A DNA stretch of 35,706 bases. Origin: Deltaproteobacteria bacterium (GTDB lineage: Bacteria; Desulfobacterota; Desulfarculia; Adiutricales; Adiutricaceae). The stretch covers positions 1 to 35,706 of the forward strand of contig JAITKA010000018.1 of assembly GCA_031278635.1 (NCBI GenBank). Direction: 5' to 3'. The position numbers were made by a program, and so were the translations under genes. Positions 8,548-16,560 of this stretch are shown here, piece by piece; positions within the stretch are counted from its first letter, which is position 1, and the number at the start of each line of letters is the position of its first letter. Under the pieces are notes generated by a model, which was not told the DNA's origin, did no database searches, and saw only the letters and a program-made list of their open reading frames with translations.

Positions 8548-9768
8548 ATGGGCGATATACCAGTCAAAGATATCCCCGTAAACGCCAAGGAGAAAGTGCC
8601 CGGCTACGCCTGGGTTATCCTTGGTTTGATATATTTCTCGAGTTTAGCCGCCCCGTTAAATCAGTTCAAAGTCCCGCCGGTTATGGGCCTTTTGATGACC
8701 TCTTACCAAATGACCTTAGCCATAGCCGGGACGCTCATGGGGATTTTCGCCCTGATCGGGGCCATCCTGTCGCTCCCCTCGGGCTTCATCATGGGCCGCA
8801 TCGGCGTGAAATGGGCCGGCTTGACCGCGTTGCTTTTTTTGATGGCCGGAAGCGCTTTGGGGGCGGCGGCCGAAACGACCACCGTCCTGATGGCCAGCCG
8901 GTTCCTTGAAGGCGTGGGTCTATGCCTTATGTCCATCGTCGCCCCGACGGCCCTGGCCACCTGGTTCCCCCCGAACAAACACGGCCTGGCCCTAGGCATC
9001 TGGGGCACCTGGGTACCCATAGGCAGCATCATATCCTTCGCCGTGTTCCCGAAAATCGCCGCCGTCAAGTCCTGGCCCGGCGTGGCTTGGAGCAGCTTTG
9101 GCTACACCGCCGTCTTTTTCGTCCTTTTCCTGATCCTGTTCCGGATGCCCAGGAAAAGCCCCGCCGAGGATACCGGCGTCGCCGGGAAACCTTCCTTTAC
9201 CCTTGAACTCGTCAGCATGAAAGGCGTTTTGGCCAAAAAAGACCCCTGGCTTTTGGCCTTTTCCTTCTGCGGGTACATGATCCTAACCATATCCCTGATT
9301 TCCTTTTTGCCCACGTTCTTTCAGTCCGCGAGAAACCTTGCCCCCCAGGAGGCCGCCAACGCCTCCCAATATTACCTCATCGCCAATACGCTGGGCATTT
9401 TCCTGGGCGGCGTCCTGGCCGATAGATTCGGCTCCAAGCGGCCCATCGTCCTGGCCTATATCATCGCCGGCATACTGATGCTCTTCCTTTTCAATTCCGG
9501 GAGCATGCTTTACGTCATCATGGTGGCGGTCGCCCTGATCGGGGGCTTAGGGGTGACCCCGTCCTTCTCCGCCGCCCCCCAGTTGGTGTCCCCCGCCGAC
9601 GCCGGCCGGGCCATGGCCGTCCTGGCCCTGGGCCAAAACCTGGGCATGGCCTTTGGCCCGCCGATTTTCGGCAAGATAGCCGAGACCTCCTGGACGGGAG
9701 CGGCTTACCTGACCGTCCCCGTCCTCATCCTGGCCGCCTTTTTGGCCTCAAGGTGCGAAATGCGCTGA
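8548..9768 (+). CDS. MFS transporter, CynX/NimT-like
   Basis: An inner-membrane carrier of 406 residues with about 12 hydrophobic helices. MFS motif A appears after helix 2 (SGFIMGRIGVKW) and again after helix 8 (GGVLADRFGSKRP). The first half resembles the cyanate/nitrate-type MFS group in layout, but that match is from memory and weak. ATG 8548 has CCGGAGG 9 nt upstream and follows the AraC gene by 30 bp, so the two are probably co-transcribed. A second carrier beside the OFA one suggests separate import of substrate and export of product. Substrate unknown. Confidence 0.82.
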   Translation: MGDIPVKDIPVNAKEKVPGYAWVILGLIYFSSLAAPLNQFKVPPVMGLLMTSYQMTLAIAGTLMGIFALIGAILSLPSGFIMGRIGVKWAGLTALLFLMAGSALGAAAETTTVLMASRFLEGVGLCLMSIVAPTALATWFPPNKHGLALGIWGTWVPIGSIISFAVFPKIAAVKSWPGVAWSSFGYTAVFFVLFLILFRMPRKSPAEDTGVAGKPSFTLELVSMKGVLAKKDPWLLAFSFCGYMILTISLISFLPTFFQSARNLAPQEAANASQYYLIANTLGIFLGGVLADRFGSKRPIVLAYIIAGILMLFLFNSGSMLYVIMVAVALIGGLGVTPSFSAAPQLVSPADAGRAMAVLALGQNLGMAFGPPIFGKIAETSWTGAAYLTVPVLILAAFLASRCEMR

Positions 9769-9945
9769 TTCCGGCTCGCGACCATGGCGACCTTTCACCC
9801 GGGAGGGGCCAGAAATGCGTAGGTCCCTCCCCCAACCCGGCGGGTTCGGCCCGGACATTGGCCGTTCCCCGCTTGATCCAGGCGTCCGCGCTTACCGGGC
9901 CAAAAGTCTTTGGTCCCTTGCCTCCATACGAAACTCCCACCCGAC

Positions 9946-9984
9946 CCCGCCAAAAGTCCGTCTGGGCTTTTGGCGGGCTTTTTT
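9946..9984 (+). terminator. Strong Rho-independent terminator
   Basis: A 14-bp stem (CCCGCCAAAAGTCC with GGGCTTTTGGCGGG, one T-G pair) closes on a GTCT loop and is followed by CTTTTTT. It is 178 bp after the carrier stop codon, so an untranslated RNA segment of that length should exist upstream of it. Confidence 0.85.
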
Positions 9985-10122
9985 GGTCCAAAGGGCCCAT
10001 CTCGGGCCCGAGCCGGGCCCGGGATGGGCTAAGGCTAAAAAGCGTGGGGCCTAGGGTAAAAAAGCTACCGGCTTGGTTAATTATTGAAGAATGAGAGAAC
10101 AAATGGTACATTTAAAACGTAG

Positions 10123-10134
10123 CCAAGCGCTTGG
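10123..10134. promoter_or_regulatory. 12-bp perfect palindrome upstream of the Sel1 gene
   Basis: CCAAGCGCTTGG is perfectly symmetrical and sits in a short AT-rich stretch (ACATTTAAAACGTAG just before it) about 165 bp upstream of the chosen Sel1 start. It could be an operator. No regulator can be named. Confidence 0.3.
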
Positions 10135-10297
10135 TGGTTAAAAATCAGGCACATCGCCCGGTAATTTCCGGGGGGCGGTTTTGGCCTTCCGGGCTTGGCA
10201 AACCGCGGGGCGCTTACGTTTCGCGTCGTTTCGGTCTTTTGGCCTTACCGGGCCAGTTTTTCCGCGACCCATTTCATGGGATTTTTGGCAGGTTATC

Positions 10298-11401
10298 GTG
10301 ACCGCTCCAAAGACCAGTCCGTTGGACGATTTGCTAGTGGCGGCCGACTTCGGCTCCCCCCTGGCCATGTATATGTTGGGTGAGGTTTTTTTCTGGGGCA
10401 ACCATGGGCTGGACATCGATCTTGCCACCGCCATGGGTTGGTGGAGAAAGGCGGCCGAGGCTGGGTTACCGATGGCGATGGACCAATTGGGTAGCATGTT
10501 GGCTCGCCTGGAAGGCGGGAACGACTGGTTTACCGACGAGTCCCTGCGCTGGTGGCGCCTGGCGGCCGAAAAAGGGTTCCCGGCGTCGATGTGTAAACTC
10601 GGGATGTCCTATTTCCACGGCGAAGGGCAGCCAATGGATAAGGCCATGGCCATCGATTGGTGGCAAAAAGCCGCCAGCCAGGGAAGTGCCCCGGCCATGC
10701 ACCAACTCGGGCTGGCCTACGCCGACGGAAGCGGGGTCCGGAGGGATATTGGCAAGGCCCTGGGTTGGTTCCGAAAGGCGGCGAGGCGGGGCTATGACGA
10801 GGCCATGATGTCCCTTGCCGCGGCCTCGCTCAATGGCGAGGGCGCCCCCAAAAACAGGTCCATGGCCATCCGGTGGTGGCGAAGGGCCGCCAAGCTTAAT
10901 AACCCCAAAGCATGGTACTACTTGGGCGAGAGCTATCTTAAGGGAACGTCGGTCATTGACCCGCATAAGGCCGTGGGGTGCTGGATAAAAGCCTTGGCCG
11001 AAGGCGAAACAAAGGCCAAGGATTCCCTTCGGGAGTCATTTTTAGCCCAATTCGTCACCAAAGAGATCGAGAAATTTCGCCAAAAGGCCGAAAATGGCGA
11101 CGCCTTTGCCCAAAGGGCCATGGGCACTATGACCCTACACGGGATCGCCTGCCAGCCCAATCCATCCGAGGCCGTTAATTGGTGGAAAAAGGCCGCGGGT
11201 AACGGTGACGTCATTGCCATGACCTCCCTTGGTTTAGCTTACCATAAAGGACTTTCCGGGCCAAAAGGCCGAAATGTTACCAAAAATTTTAAACTATCTG
11301 CACAATGGTTAATAAAAGCTAATAAATGTGGCTACATACCGGCAGCAATCATGTTAAGCCGACTAAATACAGAGATTATCAATAATGAAGACAAAAACTA
11401 G
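10298..11401 (+). CDS. Sel1-repeat (TPR-like) protein
   Basis: A solenoid protein built of about nine Sel1 repeats of roughly 36 residues, each with the A-x-x-x-L-G-x-x-Y and A-x-x-W-W-x-x-A-A pattern (for example AMHQLGLAYADGSG and AIDWWQKAASQG). Such repeats bind partner proteins. The frame is open from 10181 (TTG), but the repeats begin only after a GTG at 10298 that has GGCAGG a few bases upstream, so that start (367 residues) is preferred with moderate certainty. No signal peptide is seen from this start, so a cytoplasmic role is likely; with the longer start the N-terminus is not a clear signal either. The last 45 codons become AT-rich. Partner unknown. Confidence 0.85.
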   Translation: MTAPKTSPLDDLLVAADFGSPLAMYMLGEVFFWGNHGLDIDLATAMGWWRKAAEAGLPMAMDQLGSMLARLEGGNDWFTDESLRWWRLAAEKGFPASMCKLGMSYFHGEGQPMDKAMAIDWWQKAASQGSAPAMHQLGLAYADGSGVRRDIGKALGWFRKAARRGYDEAMMSLAAASLNGEGAPKNRSMAIRWWRRAAKLNNPKAWYYLGESYLKGTSVIDPHKAVGCWIKALAEGETKAKDSLRESFLAQFVTKEIEKFRQKAENGDAFAQRAMGTMTLHGIACQPNPSEAVNWWKKAAGNGDVIAMTSLGLAYHKGLSGPKGRNVTKNFKLSAQWLIKANKCGYIPAAIMLSRLNTEIINNEDKN

Positions 11402-11470
11402 TTAAAGAATTATAAAGTTTATTATGATTTATATGATATAACAAATACTACGTAAAATTTAATCACATTA

Positions 11471-11508
11471 ACTAAGCCTAAACTAGTAAGTTTAGGCTTA
11501 GTATTTTT
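11471..11508 (+). terminator. Rho-independent terminator after the Sel1 gene
   Basis: A perfect 14-bp stem (ACTAAGCCTAAACT with AGTTTAGGCTTAGT) closes on an AGTA loop and is followed by A-TTTTT. It lies 69 bp after the Sel1 stop. The A run on the 5' side is weak, so the element works mainly for the + strand. Confidence 0.88.
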
Positions 11509-11854
11509 ATATTTATGAAAAAAACGCAGTCAAGGAATAAGTGTTCGGAAATTGGGGGGGGTTTTTGCGGATTGATCAAATTGTGGCGATGCGTGAAAAA
11601 AGAAGCGGTTGGGGCGGTAGGGGTCGGTGAAAGGAGATGGGGGAGCGGTTTTGGGCAAATTGGGGACTAAAAGGGGTGATTGTATCGGTCGTTTGAAAGA
11701 TGTTGTCAGGGTTTGGGCTTGTTAATCGGACTTGACTTTCTGAGATTTCTTGATTAAAATTAATAAGATACAAATTTGGCTTTTGCTACGCTCAAGGTAT
11801 TTTTACTGGTTTTAAAATATTCATGTATGACAAAGGCGCAACAAGGCAATATTT
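11509..11854. other. Spacer with clustered G runs on the + strand
   Basis: No convincing gene. Between about 11550 and 11680 the + strand has a series of G runs (a long run near 11553, then 11611-11614, 11620-11623, 11639-11643, 11653-11655, 11662-11665, 11673-11676), which could fold as a G-quadruplex. The rest is AT-rich. A reverse-strand frame of 65 codons here has no coding signature. Confidence 0.45.
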
Positions 11855-12115
11855 ATGAAAAAGATAAATCTCACATTCCAAGAATTAGCCGCCGAATTTA
11901 ACCACAACGCCCAAATACTGTACAAGCTTAGCCAAGAGTCCTTCCCGGACGACATGGCGGAAATCGTCTCCATGGCCACGTCGCTGACGACCGACTGCCA
12001 AGCCATGATAGAGCTCTGCCTGATAGCGGAATCCCGGCTCAGCGGCCGGGACCGGGGGGACGGTAGCCAGGACCAGCAGGCGGACCGTGAGGCCGGCGAG
12101 CAGGGGAAAGCCTAA
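11855..12115 (+). CDS. Small protein of unknown function (86 residues)
   Basis: Not recognised. The body (residues 1-62) is a mixed helical sequence beginning MKKINLTFQELAAEFN and containing DDMAEIVSMATSLTTD. The tail (63-86) is charged and Gln/Asp/Arg-rich (SGRDRGDGSQDQQADREAG). There is no signal peptide or membrane segment. Coding is supported by the change from AT-rich flank to GC-rich third positions inside the frame, and an AAGG about 10 nt upstream may serve as ribosome site. It converges on rodA, 202 bp away. A reverse-strand frame overlaps it but has poorer codon use. Confidence 0.5.
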   Translation: MKKINLTFQELAAEFNHNAQILYKLSQESFPDDMAEIVSMATSLTTDCQAMIELCLIAESRLSGRDRGDGSQDQQADREAGEQGKA

Positions 12116-12280
12116 GCCCGACCCGGGACGGTTTTCCCGATAGCCGTTAGCGAAAGTCGCCCTGGCCGGGCCCCGCGGGAGAGCCTTGGCCTTCGGTCTT
12201 GGGGCCCATGCCGACGATTGAGAGCGCCGGCGCAAAGGTACGGTTGGGGGTTTTGGGCGTAAGGCGTGAGGCCCCCCGCG

Positions 12281-12299
12281 CCCGGCCCCTGGGGCCGGG
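12281..12299. repeat. GC palindrome between the small gene and rodA
   Basis: CCCGGCCCC and GGGGCCGGG flank a single T. It lies between the convergent ends of the unknown small gene and rodA. Neither strand has a T tract after it, so it is not a standard intrinsic terminator, though it could slow polymerase. Confidence 0.45.
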
Positions 12300-12317
12300 A
12301 GAGGGTGGCGCGATGGG

Positions 12318-13676
12318 CTATCGCTCGAGGATCTGTTGCTGGTGGACCCAGCTTTTGGGGGCCAGGTGTTTGAGCCAGGGCTTGCGGTGCGGGAGGCGGT
12401 GGGCCGGGTGATGGTCGGGCTCGTTGGGATCGTGGGGCAGGAGCTTGCGGACGCTGAAGCCGGGTTCCTCGACGAGTTGGTTGGTCGGGGGGCGTTCCCA
12501 GACCTCCGGGTTTTGCTCGATGGGGGCCTCGGTGAAGTTGTAGCGTCTCATGCCCACGTTCAGGATCACGGCGATGCACATGAGGTTCGTGAGCGAGGAG
12601 GTGCCGCCGTAGCTGATGAAGGGCAGGGGTATGCCGACGACGGGCAGGAGTCCCGTGACCATGCCCACGTTTATGATCATCTGGAAGAAGATAAGCGAGG
12701 CCATGCCCACCGTGAGCAGGGAGCCGAAGGAGTCCCCGCTTCGGCCGACCACCGAGAGGGATGACCATATGAGGATGAAGAAGAGGGCGAGGGTCACCAC
12801 GGAACCCACGAAGCCCCATTCCTCGGCCAGGGCGGCGAAGGCGAAGTCGGTCTCGGAGGCGGGCAAAAAGCCGTACTTTTGCTGGGAACCGGCCATGTAG
12901 CCGCGACCGTTGACCTGGCCGCTGCCGATGGCGTTTTTGGCCTGGGTGATCTGCCAGCCCTTGCCGTTGGGATCCTTGTCCGACTTCAGGAAGTTTTCGT
13001 AGCGCTGGATGTGGTAGGACTGGATGACCTTTTGCTTGAGGAGGAAATTCAGGCCCCCGAAGAAAAAGAGCCAGCTAAAGGCAACGAGGGTCACCGTGAC
13101 GATGGTCACCAGGACCCGCGTTTTTACCTTGCGGAGGATGAAAATCGGGATAACGGTCAGGCCTATGTGGAGGGCCGTGCCCATGTCGGGCTGCTTTAGG
13201 ATGACGTAAAAGGGAATGCCCACCAGTATGGCCGGGAAGACGAGATCCATCAAGCCCAGGCCGCCCTTGGACTGCCGGGAGCTCAGGTAGGCCGAGAGGG
13301 CCACCACGGTCACGACCTTCATGACCTCCGAGGGTTGGAAGCGAAAGGCGTCGGAGAAGAGGGGCAGCCAGCGGGTGGCCCCGTTGACGTTCACGCCGTA
13401 ATATTTGACCAGGATGACAAGGGCGATGGAGATGAAATAGAGGGGCCAGTAAACGTATTTAAGGAGTTTGTAATCGAAGAAAAGGCTGCCGACCAAGAGG
13501 ACGATGGCCACGCCGGAGAAAGCCAACTGACGGGTGAAACTGTTCCAGCCGGGGAATTCGCCGCCGGAGGTGGAGAACAGGTTAACGAAACCCACCAGGA
13601 GCAACGCCACGGTGCTAAATAAAATAACCCAGTTAAAATTCTCAAGGTGTCGAAAGTCCAAAGACGGCCTTTTCAC
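12318..13676 (-). CDS. rodA: RodA, SEDS-family peptidoglycan glycosyltransferase
   Basis: Integral membrane SEDS protein that polymerises glycan strands for cell elongation with PBP2. The 452-residue protein has about ten hydrophobic helices and family motifs: NGATRWLPL, RFQPSEVMKV, LKQPDMGTAL, FLPASETDFAFAALAEEWGF and PLPFISYGGTS. The GTG start at 13676 is chosen because it overlaps the mrdA stop as GTGA and has AAGGGGG 4 nt upstream. The family ends soon after the last helix, whereas here about 70 further hydrophilic, Pro/His-rich residues follow (IEQNPEVWERPP to the end), a cytoplasmic tail of unknown role. The close overlap with mrdA fits coupled synthesis of the two partners. Confidence 0.95.
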   Translation of the reverse strand: MKRPSLDFRHLENFNWVILFSTVALLLVGFVNLFSTSGGEFPGWNSFTRQLAFSGVAIVLLVGSLFFDYKLLKYVYWPLYFISIALVILVKYYGVNVNGATRWLPLFSDAFRFQPSEVMKVVTVVALSAYLSSRQSKGGLGLMDLVFPAILVGIPFYVILKQPDMGTALHIGLTVIPIFILRKVKTRVLVTIVTVTLVAFSWLFFFGGLNFLLKQKVIQSYHIQRYENFLKSDKDPNGKGWQITQAKNAIGSGQVNGRGYMAGSQQKYGFLPASETDFAFAALAEEWGFVGSVVTLALFFILIWSSLSVVGRSGDSFGSLLTVGMASLIFFQMIINVGMVTGLLPVVGIPLPFISYGGTSSLTNLMCIAVILNVGMRRYNFTEAPIEQNPEVWERPPTNQLVEEPGFSVRKLLPHDPNEPDHHPAHRLPHRKPWLKHLAPKSWVHQQQILER

Positions 13677-15571
13677 AGGTCCCCCTTCCAACCGCTGGGC
13701 TTATCGGGCTGAGCCTGGTAAGGCGGCATGAGGTTGGTGTCTATCGAGGTGTCAAAGTAGGCGGCCAGTACCTTGGCCGCCAGCGGGGCGGCTTTTGCCC
13801 CGCCGCCGCCGGTGTGCTCCAGGAGGACCGTTACCACGACCTCCGGGTTGTCCGTCGGGGCGTAAGAGGTAAACCAAGCGTGATCTTTCATCTTGTAAGG
13901 ACGGTTGGAGGCGGAATACCCCTGATATTTCTCTAAGCTCACGGTCTGGGTCGTGCCCGTCTTCCCGGCCACCCTCACGTCGGCCAAATGGGCGCGCCTA
14001 CCGGTACCTCCCGGTTCGTTGACCACGGCTTCCAAGCCTTTTTTGACGCTATTTATATACTCAGGGTTGACGGCCATTCGATTAATGACTTCAGGGCTAC
14101 TATTATGCACTATTCTTCCATCGAAATCAACTATTTCTTTTACCAGATGAGGTCTATATAGTGTACCACCGTTAGCTAAGACCGCTGTATATTGTGCCAC
14201 TTGTAGGGGCGTTGTCAATAAATAGCCTTGACCTATGGAAACGGGCAGCGTTTCTCCCTGGTTCCAACCGCGGCCATACCGCCTCATCTTCCAGGCCTGG
14301 TCGGGCACGAGGCCGCCCTTTTCCGATTTGAGCTCCAGGCCGAGGGTCCGCCCCAGGCCAAAGAACTCCCTGACCTTGGCGGCCAGCCGATCGACGCCCA
14401 GCCTGCGGCCGACCTCGTAGTAGTAGACGTCGCAGCTGTGCTTGAGCGAGGCGTGGAGTTTCACGTAGCCGTGGCCGTGGCGGTTCCAGCACCTGAAGGA
14501 GTGGTTGCCGAGCCTGAGGGCCCCGGCGCAGGTGAAGGCCGTCTCCGGGGTGATGACCCCCTCGGACAGGGCGGCCAGGGAGACGGCTATCTTAAAGGTC
14601 GAGCCCGGGGAGTACTGGCCGTTGACGGCCCGGTTCTGCATGGGGCTGAAGGGGTCCTCGTTGAGCGACCGCCAGCGCTCCCTGGAAATGCCCCCGACGA
14701 AATCGGTGAGGTTGAAGGTGGGGCTGGAGGCCAGGGCCAGGATCTCGAAATTCCTGGGGTCCATGACGACGATGGCCCCGGCCTGCTCCCCCAGAATGGC
14801 CTGGGCCACGCGCTGAAGGCGGCTATCGAGGGTCAGCCTGATGTCGTAGCCGGGCTGGGGGTACTCGACGGAAAGCTCCTGGAGCATCCGGCCCTTGGAA
14901 TCGACGGTCATCTGGCGGTTGCCCTTCTTGCCGTGGAGGAGGCCCTCGAGGCTCTGCTCGACGCCGCTCTGGCCGACCAGATCGCCCCGCCGGTAACCGG
15001 GGTAAGCCCCGCCGTCGAGCTGCTCCTGGCTTATCTCGCCTATGTAGCCGATGACGTGGGGGGCGAAGTCGCCCTTGAGGGGTTTGCGGATCGAGTTCAG
15101 CTCGACCGAGAGGCCGTCCAGCTCATGCCTGCGGCTCTCTATCAGGGCCAGATCGGCCCGGCTCAGGCCCGAGAGGAGCACGCTGGGCGAGTAGGGCCTG
15201 GACTTCTGGAACCCCTTGAATTTCTCCATCAGCTCCTTGGGCGAGGCGCCGGTCAGGGAGGCCAGCTCGGTGGTCATGGCCGTGGGATCGGCCACGTTCT
15301 TGGGGACCACGGTGACCTCGAAGGCGACCTCGTTCTCGACCAGGGGCCTGCCGTAACGGTCCATGACGATGCCGCGGCTGGTGGGGATCAGGGTCGAGCT
15401 GTACTGGTTGGAGTAGCTCTTTTCCAGGTGCGAGGCGCCCTCGGCGATTTGGAGGAACCAAAGCCGCAGGACGAAGATCGAGAAAATGGCGACCATGGCC
15501 ACTTTTAAAAAGATCAGCCAGCCGGATTTTTCGGGTAGACCCTCGATGTTTTTTTCAATCGTTTCGGGCAA
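13673..15571 (-). CDS. mrdA: Penicillin-binding protein 2, elongasome transpeptidase
   Basis: Class B PBP that cross-links peptidoglycan in the lateral wall. The 632-residue protein has one N-terminal membrane helix (about 18-41), a PBP dimerisation domain with the SRGIVMDRYGRPL motif (65-77) and the transpeptidase domain with SxxK as STFK (catalytic Ser324, Lys327), SxN-like SCD (379-381) and KTGT (537-540). Start is TTG at 15571, with GAGG 7 nt upstream; no better start precedes the membrane helix. A stretch of the transpeptidase coding region (14041-14220) has only 72 of 180 GC, far below its surroundings, but the frame stays intact. It overlaps rodA by 4 bp. Confidence 0.95.
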   Translation of the reverse strand: MPETIEKNIEGLPEKSGWLIFLKVAMVAIFSIFVLRLWFLQIAEGASHLEKSYSNQYSSTLIPTSRGIVMDRYGRPLVENEVAFEVTVVPKNVADPTAMTTELASLTGASPKELMEKFKGFQKSRPYSPSVLLSGLSRADLALIESRRHELDGLSVELNSIRKPLKGDFAPHVIGYIGEISQEQLDGGAYPGYRRGDLVGQSGVEQSLEGLLHGKKGNRQMTVDSKGRMLQELSVEYPQPGYDIRLTLDSRLQRVAQAILGEQAGAIVVMDPRNFEILALASSPTFNLTDFVGGISRERWRSLNEDPFSPMQNRAVNGQYSPGSTFKIAVSLAALSEGVITPETAFTCAGALRLGNHSFRCWNRHGHGYVKLHASLKHSCDVYYYEVGRRLGVDRLAAKVREFFGLGRTLGLELKSEKGGLVPDQAWKMRRYGRGWNQGETLPVSIGQGYLLTTPLQVAQYTAVLANGGTLYRPHLVKEIVDFDGRIVHNSSPEVINRMAVNPEYINSVKKGLEAVVNEPGGTGRRAHLADVRVAGKTGTTQTVSLEKYQGYSASNRPYKMKDHAWFTSYAPTDNPEVVVTVLLEHTGGGGAKAAPLAAKVLAAYFDTSIDTNLMPPYQAQPDKPSGWKGDL

Positions 15572-16032
15572 ATGACGGCCTCGGGCGAATTTAGTCGTAT
15601 TTCACTGGGCCATATAATGGCCTAGAATTAACATTGGGTAAGATAAATTAAAGCTTAATCGTTGGTCGTTAGATTGAACGGGCGGAAACTTATGAGTTTA
15701 TTTGCGGAAATATCATTGATTAATTTATTTAAACTTTTAAATATTTTCTTAGGAAAGCATTTGTTCTAATATTTCACCTTTAAATGTATTTATCCTAGAA
15801 AGAAAATGGGCTAATTTGCGCTTATAGTATTACCACGATTTCCCTTGTAAGGCAAGACTTTATTTTAACCAAACTTTTTAGGCAAACTGCGATCCAGTCC
15901 CCTAGCCTGGCCAAAGGTTTTCACCCCTGAGATATGAAGCTTTGGGTTACGCAAGAGCCTTGGGTAAAAATAACAACATATAGTAAGGACAATAGGTCCA
16001 CGACGCTACATTTAGTGGCCCAGCGGAGGCCG
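15572..16032. other. AT-rich spacer between mreD and mrdA
   Basis: About 460 bp without a credible gene separate mreD from mrdA, which are usually adjacent in such clusters. Apart from the inverted repeat near mrdA and one TTTTTAGGC word (15875-15883), nothing specific is seen. It probably carries a separate promoter for mrdA-rodA, or is a decayed insertion. Confidence 0.5.
15608..15622. promoter_or_regulatory. Short inverted repeat upstream of mrdA
   Basis: GGCCAT and ATGGCC flank ATA, 37 bp upstream of the mrdA start. Its symmetry and location would suit an operator or a promoter-overlapping site for the mrdA-rodA pair. No -35/-10 pair was securely found. Confidence 0.25.
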
Positions 16033-16560
16033 CTAGGCCGGGGTCTCGGCCTTCCTGGTCACGAGGTCCAGGAAGGAGAGGACCGGCAAGGCCACGAGGC
16101 CGGTGACGATGGCCTTGACCAGGCAGTCAAAGAGAATGACCGAGGAAACGGGCCTGTAGAGGCCCATGACGCTCAGGAAGCCCGGGATGAAAAGGGTGTT
16201 TTTCACCAGGGAGGCCAGGACCACCAAAAGTATCACCAAAACGTTGTTCACCTTCATGATCTCGGAGCCGAAGGTGATGACCAGGACGATTAACAGGAGG
16301 GCCAGCGACTCCAGGCCTTCCGGGGAGACGGACAGGGCGTCCTGGAAGCAGCCCAGCGCGAAGGCCGCGAGGCCGGCCATGGTGAATTCGGAACGGAAGG
16401 CCAAAAACAGGACGAGGATCAGTGACCACTCCGGGGAGGCCCAGCCGAGGAGCCTGACGACCGTGGGCAGGTAGCTCAGGGCGGTCAGGGCTAGCCCCAG
16501 GATCATGAGGACGACGACGTCCCTGGGTTTAAGGCTCGTCTGGGAGCCAATCGTGAGCAC
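16033..16560 (-). CDS. mreD: Rod shape-determining protein MreD
   Basis: Small inner-membrane protein of the elongasome. The 175-residue sequence has about five hydrophobic helices and the typical MreD layout, with a FRSEFTMAGLAAFALGCFQDALS segment in the middle matching the family's usual pattern of a charged residue followed by GxxxGxxxD. Start is GTG at 16560, with AGGCAAG just upstream; confidence in the start is modest. It follows mreC in the usual order but is separated from it by 741 bp, which is unusual. MreD is poorly conserved, and the call leans on position, size and helix pattern. Confidence 0.82.
   Translation of the reverse strand: MLTIGSQTSLKPRDVVVLMILGLALTALSYLPTVVRLLGWASPEWSLILVLFLAFRSEFTMAGLAAFALGCFQDALSVSPEGLESLALLLIVLVITFGSEIMKVNNVLVILLVVLASLVKNTLFIPGFLSVMGLYRPVSSVILFDCLVKAIVTGLVALPVLSFLDLVTRKAETPA

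Larger units (their letters stand above)
9769..10180. ncRNA. Hairpin-rich non-coding region, possible structured 3' UTR or sRNA
   Basis: No convincing protein frame is present. On the + strand it contains serial stems: 9801-9810 with 9822-9831 (10 bp), 9834-9838 with 9842-9846, 9847-9851 with 9860-9864, an imperfect one near 9897-9918, a terminator at 9946-9984, and a 15-bp stem with one G-T pair (9995-10009 with 10015-10029). The GC-rich stems differ from the AT-rich spacers elsewhere. It may be the structured 3' end of the upstream carrier mRNA or an independent RNA. No known RNA family was recognised. Confidence 0.4.

Noticed and set aside
9753-10094. Frame of 113 codons after the second carrier
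   Set aside because: Runs through a strong terminator and several hairpins; Pro/Arg/Gly composition without any domain.
11576-11773. 65-codon reverse frame in the G-rich spacer
   Set aside because: Made of the complement of G runs, with no ribosome site and no host-like codon use.
14228-15508. Long reverse reading frame (426 codons) opposite mrdA
   Set aside because: It is the antisense of a clear PBP2 with intact catalytic motifs; GC-rich genes commonly leave such frames open, and its protein has no recognisable domain.
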